Assembly (NCBI GenBank): GCA_035948415.1
Contig: DASZJD010000023.1
Location: 1 to 56,702 of the forward strand
DNA from: Acidimicrobiia bacterium
GTDB taxonomy: Bacteria; Actinomycetota; Acidimicrobiia; IMCC26256; PALSA-555
Length of the DNA: 56,702 nucleotides
Direction: 5' to 3'
Below the pieces are notes generated by a model that was not told where the DNA came from, ran no database searches, and saw only the letters and a list, made by a program, of their open reading frames with translations. A program made the position numbers and the translations under genes. Every line of letters begins with the position of its first letter. Positions within the stretch are counted from its first letter, which is position 1. This document shows positions 51,823-56,702 of this stretch, piece by piece.

Positions 51823-53109
51823 TCACCACAGTGATGGATGCAGATCTAGAAGGACGCGCTCGAGTGGCTGGCTCTTCGCTCGGCGGCGAGACAGGTGTGC
51901 GCGACGCGGCGCTGCAGGGTGAGGTCGGGCCGAACGCTCGATCACTGAGGGAGTCGGTGGGAGCGAGTTGGGGAACGGCGTCACGAAGTGAGGGCCGTAG
52001 GTCTGGCCGCTCAACGGCGGTGGCGTCGTGAAGGGCGACAGGTTGGTGCTGTACACGACGGTCGGTGTCGCGGTGCCGGGGACGGTCTGGGTGTAGGCGT
52101 TGTAGGCGATGAGCCCCGTCGCCGTCGTCGTGGCGACCTGGCTGTAATAGGTCCAGGGCCCTTCGGGGGCCGGCGCGGTGAACACGCTGACGTCGTCGGT
52201 CACGGCGTTGGCGAGCTTCGCGGTGGCGAGGTAGCCGGTCCCGGACCGGCGTACCCACGGCTGGGCCCGCGGTCCTTCCCCGGGCGCGGGAATCAGGTGT
52301 GGCATGTTCGTCCACCGCATCGGTACGGACTCGGCCTGGTTGGGGACCCAGGTCGCCCCGGTGCCGGGGTCGCCCCAGAACTGCCAGGCGCCGGGAACCA
52401 GGATCTGGCCCACGGGGGCGCGGGCCACGAAGACGTCGCCCCGGTTCTCTTCGTAGAGGTAGACGGTGCCGTCGGTGTCGACGAAGGAAGTCGAGCCGTA
52501 CAGCGCCGACGGCCCGGTCGGGAAGGGGAGGGGTTGCACGCCTTCGAGGACGAGGCCCGGCAGGGAGAACGTCGCCACCTGCACGTCGAGGAGCACGTAG
52601 TCCAGCGGCCCGCGACCGGTGCGCCGCACGTGGGTGCAAAACACCCGAAGGACACCGTCCTCGACGACGCCCGACGCCGGCCAGTACGCCTCCCCCGGGG
52701 CCCCGGGGATCAGGCTCCCCGGCGCTGAGGGCTGAGCGCCCTCGAGGGGAGTGAGGCAGGCGCCGCTCTGCACGACGAAGCTGTTGTCGAGGAGCCGGCT
52801 GTTGGGGTCGATGGTCCCGTCGCCTCGCAGCGTCCCGACATACGTGTCCCCGAACAGCCAGACCGTTCGCCCGTCGGGCAGCGGCACCGCGACCGCGGTG
52901 TCGGCTGAGAGCCACGAAGTGGTGTGTCGAAGCTGGTCGAAGGCGGCGGCGTACGCCGCCGGGGAGCTCGGGACCGTGGACGCGCATGAGCTGGTTGCCT
53001 TCGGAGCGCTCGGCGGCGCCGCTCCGAGGGCGGCGGCCGCGAGCAGCGCGACCATCAGGATCAGGGCGACACGGGATCGGACGCGGCGTCGGTCGCGGTC
53101 GCCGATCAC
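51823..53109 (-). CDS. Secreted beta-propeller-like (DUF4185-like) protein
   Basis: A GTG start at 53109 (VIGDRDRRRVRSRVALILMVALLAAAALGAAPPSAPKA) gives 428 residues with a signal peptide. GTG 53229 would add 40 Arg/Pro-rich residues. The mature protein reads ADTAVAVPLPDGRTVWLFGDTYVG, DNSFVVQSGACL, YWPASGVVEDGVLRVFCTHV, TDGTVYLYEENRG, WTYYSQVATTT. The W-L-F-G-D-T motif and repeated strand pattern are those of secreted DUF4185/DUF5005-like glycosidase-fold proteins with five-bladed propellers. The last 35 residues (RPHPAAPRRAHLSRRRAKSQ) look unrelated, so the C-terminus may be altered by a late frameshift. Function is probably polysaccharide binding or cleavage outside the cell. Confidence 0.65.
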   Translation of the reverse strand: MIGDRDRRRVRSRVALILMVALLAAAALGAAPPSAPKATSSCASTVPSSPAAYAAAFDQLRHTTSWLSADTAVAVPLPDGRTVWLFGDTYVGTLRGDGTIDPNSRLLDNSFVVQSGACLTPLEGAQPSAPGSLIPGAPGEAYWPASGVVEDGVLRVFCTHVRRTGRGPLDYVLLDVQVATFSLPGLVLEGVQPLPFPTGPSALYGSTSFVDTDGTVYLYEENRGDVFVARAPVGQILVPGAWQFWGDPGTGATWVPNQAESVPMRWTNMPHLIPAPGEGPRAQPWVRRSGTGYLATAKLANAVTDDVSVFTAPAPEGPWTYYSQVATTTATGLIAYNAYTQTVPGTATPTVVYSTNLSPFTTPPPLSGQTYGPHFVTPFPNSLPPTPSVIERSARPHPAAPRRAHLSRRRAKSQPLERVLLDLHPSLW

Positions 53110-53247
53110 GGACCGGTCACTCCGCCAGCTCGGCCCGCGCCCCGTCGGCGCGGACCCGAGCGTCGCGATCGGCTCCGGTCTCGGCCGAAGGGGGGACGTG
53201 CCTCTCGGAGTCGATCGCTGAGACCTCACGATCCGAACGGAGGGTTC

Positions 53248-53278
53248 GGGCCGCTGTCACCACACCGGGTGGCGGCCC
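53248..53278. terminator. Hairpin between the 53426 and 51823 genes
   Basis: GGGCCG (53248-53253) pairs with CGGCCC (53273-53278), with an inner CACC/GGTG pairing. It lies about 150 bp after the stop of the minus-strand gene at 53426-53884, so it may end that transcript. Confidence 0.4.
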
Positions 53279-53373
53279 ACGAGACGGGCGATCGTGCGGT
53301 GCTTCCCACATCCTCTCAGGCCCAAACCGTCATCGACCGCGGCGCGACCTGAGCCCACCGGCACCGTGGCGCG

Positions 53374-53400
53374 GACTCGCGATCCCGCCGACCGCGAGTC
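53374..53400. repeat. 27-bp palindromic repeat, perfect arms
   Basis: GACTCGCG (53374-53381) and CGCGAGTC (53393-53400) are perfect inverted arms around an 11-base spacer, 25 bp beyond the stop of the 53426 gene on the minus strand. This is the same offset as the 43565 copy. Confidence 0.8.
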
Positions 53401-53425
53401 GTGCCGACGGGCGCCGGTCGTCAGC

Positions 53426-53884
53426 TCAGGCCGGGGGAGCGCCGAACAGCGCCTGGAGCTTCGTGAGCACGTCTTGCTCCTGCGGCGTGACGGACTTCGC
53501 CGCCGCCGCGACGGCCTGCGCGATGTCCAGGAACCACGCTCGGACCTCCGCCGACTCCTCGGCCGAGAGCTTCCCGAGAGCGGAAGCGGCAGGCTCGAGG
53601 TCGGCGAGGGCCGACGTGACGACCTCCTGCGGCTGTCGCCCCAAGTGCGCCTTGACGTCGTGACGCGCCTCTCGACTCTCGGCCGCTCGGGCGATCTGGG
53701 CGATCAGGTCGTCGGCCGGCCCACGCTCGGTCGGGCGGGCGGTGGCCCGGGCACTCGCCGCCGTCTCCTTCAGGACCGAGATTGGACCGTGCTCACCGAC
53801 CGCCACCAAGGCCAGAGTGATGCGGAGCGGCGCCTCGGTGAGCGCCGCCCATTCGTCGTCCGTAAACGCCGACCGATCGGTCAC
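53426..53884 (-). CDS. Hypothetical helical protein
   Basis: This 152-residue protein starts at GTG 53884 with GAGGAGG upstream, a textbook ribosome binding site. It reads VTDRSAFTDDEWAALTEAPLRITLALVAVGEHGPISVLKETAAS and ends LTKLQALFGAPPA. It is all-helical with no membrane segment, and the segment from EWAALTEAP to VGEHGPI resembles TerB-like helical proteins only loosely. The function is unknown. It is divergent from the SDR at 54045. Confidence 0.7.
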   Translation of the reverse strand: MTDRSAFTDDEWAALTEAPLRITLALVAVGEHGPISVLKETAASARATARPTERGPADDLIAQIARAAESREARHDVKAHLGRQPQEVVTSALADLEPAASALGKLSAEESAEVRAWFLDIAQAVAAAAKSVTPQEQDVLTKLQALFGAPPA

Positions 53885-54044
53885 GACTGCCTCCTCGGGG
53901 TGATCCTTCGCCAGTCTGGCCGACCTGACGTCCAGAGCTACAGCCGTGGAACGGCCGCGAGCGGCGTATCGATGGGGCAGCCAGCCTCCCCCAGCGAGAA
54001 GTCCCCGCGAGCGTCACGGGGGCGAGCCCTCTACATTCCCGGCT

Positions 54045-54899
54045 GTGCCGCACGTCGGAGACCTGGCTGGCGGTGTGGCGGTGGTGACCGGCGCGGGCTC
54101 GGGCCTCGGAGCCGCCATGGCCAGGAAGTTCGCGGGGGCCGCGATGGCCGTCGCCGCCCTCGACATCGACGAGGCCCGGGCCGAGGCCACCGCCACTGCG
54201 CTGGCCCACGAGCTGGGAGTGGCGACCACGTCGGTGCGCACCGACGTCGGCGACGCCAGGTCCGTGGCCGTCGCCGCCGAGCACGTCGCGTCGACCCTCG
54301 GCGGGTGCAACCTGGTCTGCGCCAACGTGGGCGTCCAGCAGTTCGGTGCCATCGATCGCCTGACCGAGGACGACTGGACCTGGGTCCTCAACGTCAACGT
54401 CATGGGGACGGTCCGCACGGTCCGAGCGTTTCTCCCCCTCCTCCGCCAGCGTGCCGGCTGGCGCCACATCGTCCTGACCTCGTCCGCCGGTGCCCTCGTG
54501 CCGAGCGTGCGGCTGGGCGCCTACCAGGCCACGAAGTTCGCGGTCATGGGCTTCGGCGAGACCCTCCGCCTGGAGCTGGCCGACGAAGGGATCGGCGTGA
54601 CCCTGCTCTTCCCCGCCGCGATGACGACCCGACATCTCGAGAGCAGCGCGCGCGCCCGCCCCGCCGACCTCGGCGAGTCGGTGACGCTGCCCGACGACAT
54701 CGAGGCGATGATGGCGAGCCTCCCGATGAGCGACCGCGATCTCGTCACCGCGGACCACGCCGTCCGCCACCTGCTCGACGAGCTCCTGGCCAACCAGCCC
54801 TACGTGCTGACCCACGGCTCGTACCGGCCCGAGTACCAGAAGCGGCGCGACGCCATCGACGCCGCCTTCGACCGGCTCGACCGACTCGACCGCGCCTGA
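54045..54899 (+). CDS. Short-chain dehydrogenase (SDR)
   Basis: The 284-residue protein starts at GTG 54045 (VPHVGDLAGGVAVVTGAGSGLG) and has the cofactor motif TGAGSGLG near residue 16, NVGVQQFG in the place of NNAG (here C-A-N-V-G), the Ser in VLTSSAGAL and the active-site pair Y-Q-A-T-K. All the residues needed for NAD(P)-dependent alcohol/ketone chemistry are there. The C-terminus (PEYQKRRDAIDAAFDRLDRL) is longer than usual. The frame is open upstream to 53946 but the extension has no resemblance. Substrate unknown. Confidence 0.88.
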   Translation: MPHVGDLAGGVAVVTGAGSGLGAAMARKFAGAAMAVAALDIDEARAEATATALAHELGVATTSVRTDVGDARSVAVAAEHVASTLGGCNLVCANVGVQQFGAIDRLTEDDWTWVLNVNVMGTVRTVRAFLPLLRQRAGWRHIVLTSSAGALVPSVRLGAYQATKFAVMGFGETLRLELADEGIGVTLLFPAAMTTRHLESSARARPADLGESVTLPDDIEAMMASLPMSDRDLVTADHAVRHLLDELLANQPYVLTHGSYRPEYQKRRDAIDAAFDRLDRLDRA

Positions 54900-54916
54900 G
54901 CGCCCCGGGTGGCGGC

Positions 54917-55633
54917 TCAGCCGCCGTCGAGCACGACCAGCTCCCCCGAGAGGTAGGCCGATGCTTCGCTGGCGAGAAAGAGCGCGGTGCCGACGATCTC
55001 GTCGGCTGATGCGATCCGACGGAGACCGACGTTGGCGGCCAGGTCTTCCTGCACCTCGAGCGATTTCCCGTGGTGGAAGCTGTCGGTATGGAAGGTGCCG
55101 CAGACGATCGCGTTCACCCGGATTCCTCGCGGCCCGTACTCGGCGGCGGCCGCCTTCGTGAGGGCGTTCAGCCCCGCCTTCGCCGCCGCGTAGACGACGG
55201 TCGACGGCACGGCATGCAGCGAGGCGGTCGAGCTGATGTTGATGACGGTCCCACCCTCGGTCATGTGCTCAGCGGCGAGGGCGGTGAGTCGGAGCGGGCC
55301 CTTCAGGTTGACGGCGACGGTCTTGTCGAAGAGCTCGGCCGTCACCTCGCGCAACGAGGGTGGAACCGGAGCGATGCCGGCGTTGTTGACCAGCACGTCG
55401 ATGCGGCCGAACCGTCGGAGCGCCGCCTGGACGGCCGCCTCGGCGTCGGCGGGGTCGGTGACGTCGAGCTTGACGGCCAGGAGGTCGTCGTCCTGGCCCA
55501 GGGCCGCTGTGACGGTGCCGGTGTTGCGCCCGGTGGCGACCACAGCGTGACCGGCCGTGAGTGCGGCCTTGGCGATGTCGGCGCCCATGCCGCGGCCGGC
55601 GCCGGTGATGAGCCAAACCTTCTTGTCAGTCAT
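54917..55633 (-). CDS. Short-chain dehydrogenase (SDR), partner of the MmyB-like regulator
   Basis: This 238-residue protein starts at ATG 55633 (MTDKKVWLITGAGRGMGADIAK). It has TGAGRGMG (cofactor), VNNAG, ISSTASLHAVPSTVVYAAAK (Ser, Tyr and Lys of the catalytic set) and the terminal SAYLSGELVVLDGG. It is divergent from the HTH regulator gene with 154 bp between them. In actinobacteria MmyB-like (MltR) regulators are commonly placed beside SDR genes, and the regulator is expected to control this gene. The substrate may be a hydroxylated or oxo acyl compound, inferred from that family. Confidence 0.9.
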   Translation of the reverse strand: MTDKKVWLITGAGRGMGADIAKAALTAGHAVVATGRNTGTVTAALGQDDDLLAVKLDVTDPADAEAAVQAALRRFGRIDVLVNNAGIAPVPPSLREVTAELFDKTVAVNLKGPLRLTALAAEHMTEGGTVINISSTASLHAVPSTVVYAAAKAGLNALTKAAAAEYGPRGIRVNAIVCGTFHTDSFHHGKSLEVQEDLAANVGLRRIASADEIVGTALFLASEASAYLSGELVVLDGG

Positions 55634-55721
55634 GTCAGTGCAGGTCCTTCTGGTTGATGTGCCGCACGCCGCGTCTTTCGCAGGCATTGTCTACGGAACC
55701 AGCCGGCGCGGTGAGGTGGCA

Positions 55722-55739
55722 GACCCTGATGAGAGGGTC
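55722..55739. promoter_or_regulatory. Inverted repeat in the SDR/MmyB-like intergenic region
   Basis: GACCCT (55722-55727) and AGGGTC (55734-55739) are perfect 6-bp inverted arms around GATGAG. A 9-base direct repeat GTGGCAGAC also occurs twice, near 55717 and 55779. The spacing between the two starts fits binding of the divergent HTH regulator. Confidence 0.45.
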
Positions 55740-55787
55740 ACTAGCAGGGACCCCCAGCGATGCGGGACCTCTCGTACAGTGGCAGAC

Positions 55788-56702
55788 ATGGCAGGCAAGA
55801 GCGACGCGGGCGACATCCGCGGCGACGTCCGCGGCCAGATCCGGGCGTTCCTGAGCACGCGCCGGGCCAGGATCAGCCCCGGGCAGGCCGGGCTGCCCGT
55901 CTATCGCGGCGAGCACCGACGGGTATCGGGCCTGCGCCGCGAGGAGGTCGCCGTCCTCGCCGGGATCTCAACCGAGTACTACACCCGGTTCGAGCGCGGC
56001 AACGCCACCGGCGTCTCTGAGAGCGTCATCGACGGCATCGCGCACGCGCTGCAGCTCGATGACGCTGAGCGGACGCACCTGCTCGACCTGATCCGGACCG
56101 CCGGCCGTACCAGCCGGCCGCGCCGAAGGCCTGCCCCGCAACACGTCCGGCCCGCGGTCCAGCGGGTCATCGACTCGATGACCGGCACGCCCGCGCTCGT
56201 GCTTAACGGCCGGCTGGACATCCTGACCGCCAACGCCCTGGGGTACGCGCTCTACTCACCGGTCTACGCCGACCCGGTCCGGCCGGCCAACAACGCCCGG
56301 TTCCTCTTCCTCGACCCGCACGCCACCGAGTTCTTCCGCGACTGGGACAAGGTCGCCAGCGACACCGTCGCCATGCTGCGTGCCGAGGCCGGCCGCGATC
56401 CCTACGACCGCGGGCTGTCGGACCTGATCGGGGAGCTGTCCACCCGCAGCGACCAGTTCCGGGTCCGGTGGGCCGCCCACAACGTCCGGATCCACACCAC
56501 CGGCGTCAAGCTCATCCGCCACCCGGTCGTCGGGGACCTCGATCTCCCGTTCGAGTCCTTCCCGATCCCCGCCGAACCGAGCCAGAGCCTGCTCACCTAC
56601 ACCACCGAGCCCGGTTCCCCCTCGCACGACGCACTGAGCCTGCTCGCCAGCTGGGCCACCAGCCCCGCGCACGACAGCCAGGCCAGCCCGCACGACAACG
56701 AC
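55788..56702 (+). CDS. MmyB-like HTH transcriptional regulator (3' partial)
   Basis: The reading frame starts at ATG 55788 (MAGKSDAGDIRGDVRGQIRAFLSTRRARISPGQAGLP) and is still open at the window edge, with 305 residues seen. Residues about 15-100 form the XRE-type HTH: RRVSGLRREEVAVLAGISTEYYTRFERG, matching MmyB/MltR proteins. The C-terminal domain (residues about 120-285) has the MmyB ligand-binding pattern: VIDSMTGTPALVLNGRLDILTANALGYALYSPV, FFRDWDKVASDTVAMLRAEAGRDPYDRGLSDLIGELSTRSDQFRVRWAAHNV. Homologues bind fatty acids and are linked to nearby SDRs. The stop should lie only a few codons beyond the window. Confidence 0.88.
   Translation, partial: MAGKSDAGDIRGDVRGQIRAFLSTRRARISPGQAGLPVYRGEHRRVSGLRREEVAVLAGISTEYYTRFERGNATGVSESVIDGIAHALQLDDAERTHLLDLIRTAGRTSRPRRRPAPQHVRPAVQRVIDSMTGTPALVLNGRLDILTANALGYALYSPVYADPVRPANNARFLFLDPHATEFFRDWDKVASDTVAMLRAEAGRDPYDRGLSDLIGELSTRSDQFRVRWAAHNVRIHTTGVKLIRHPVVGDLDLPFESFPIPAEPSQSLLTYTTEPGSPSHDALSLLASWATSPAHDSQASPHDND

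Overview
The window is 56.7 kb of high-GC chromosomal DNA with frequent GTG and TTG starts and many stop/start overlaps of the GTGA or ATGA type. Several families point to the Actinobacteria: a Ddn-type F420-dependent nitroreductase, a TIGR03086 mycothiol-dependent-isomerase-like protein, a group 2 sigma-70 factor, a Cys-less DksA-like protein and an MmyB-like regulator paired with an SDR. An Acidimicrobiia-like or other non-model lineage is plausible, but this is inference. I see no rRNA, tRNA, CRISPR array, insertion sequence, phage gene or replication origin, so the region looks like ordinary chromosome. The first gene is cut at its 5' end and the last at its 3' end.

Region by region. 1-9.6 kb holds mostly single genes: a partial DUF3089 hydrolase, SixA-like phosphatase, flavin amine oxidase, crotonase, a frameshifted SDR, DUF2061 and DUF1003 membrane proteins and a Ddn-like reductase. 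9.8-13.9 kb holds a hydrolase coupled to a DrrAB-type ABC exporter, followed by a Tat-exported lipoprotein amidohydrolase. 14.0-20.7 kb is a divergent signalling and transport locus: lipoprotein, two ABC ATPases and an FtsX-type permease on the minus strand, and an OmpR-type response regulator with its kinase on the plus strand. 20.9-26.9 kb has a membrane protein, a CFA-type methyltransferase and an RNA/stress island (DEAD-box helicase, small basic protein, group 2 sigma factor, cold-shock protein, STAS antagonist, anti-sigma kinase). 27.3-29.8 kb has a second two-component system beside a small secreted protein. 30.3-36.4 kb has a double GNAT protein, a glycine-rich secreted protein next to a secreted six-hairpin glycosidase-like protein, and a TIGR03086 protein.

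36.4-43.3 kb is a compact acyl-CoA locus: amidohydrolase, fused double CaiB/BaiF CoA-transferase and TetR regulator run left. A DUF35 protein and a thiolase-like protein run right from a shared promoter that carries an 18-bp near-palindrome. 43.6-46.9 kb holds a VOC protein, an unusual diadenylate-cyclase-domain protein, the Cys-less DksA-like protein and two conserved hypotheticals. 47.0-49.6 kb has a DUF4242-adenylate cyclase fusion divergent from a cobalt-type nitrile hydratase operon (beta, alpha, accessory). The rest holds Hsp20, small hypotheticals, a secreted beta-propeller-like protein, two SDRs and the MmyB-like regulator.

The most unexpected non-coding signal is a dispersed 27-bp imperfect palindrome with arms GACTCGCG and CGCGRGTC around an 11-bp spacer. 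Five 27-bp copies and several degenerate ones lie in intergenic gaps, often just after stop codons. The protein-level items most worth following up are the diadenylate-cyclase-like protein, the DUF35/thiolase-like pair and the metal-domain cyclase facing the cobalt nitrile hydratase.
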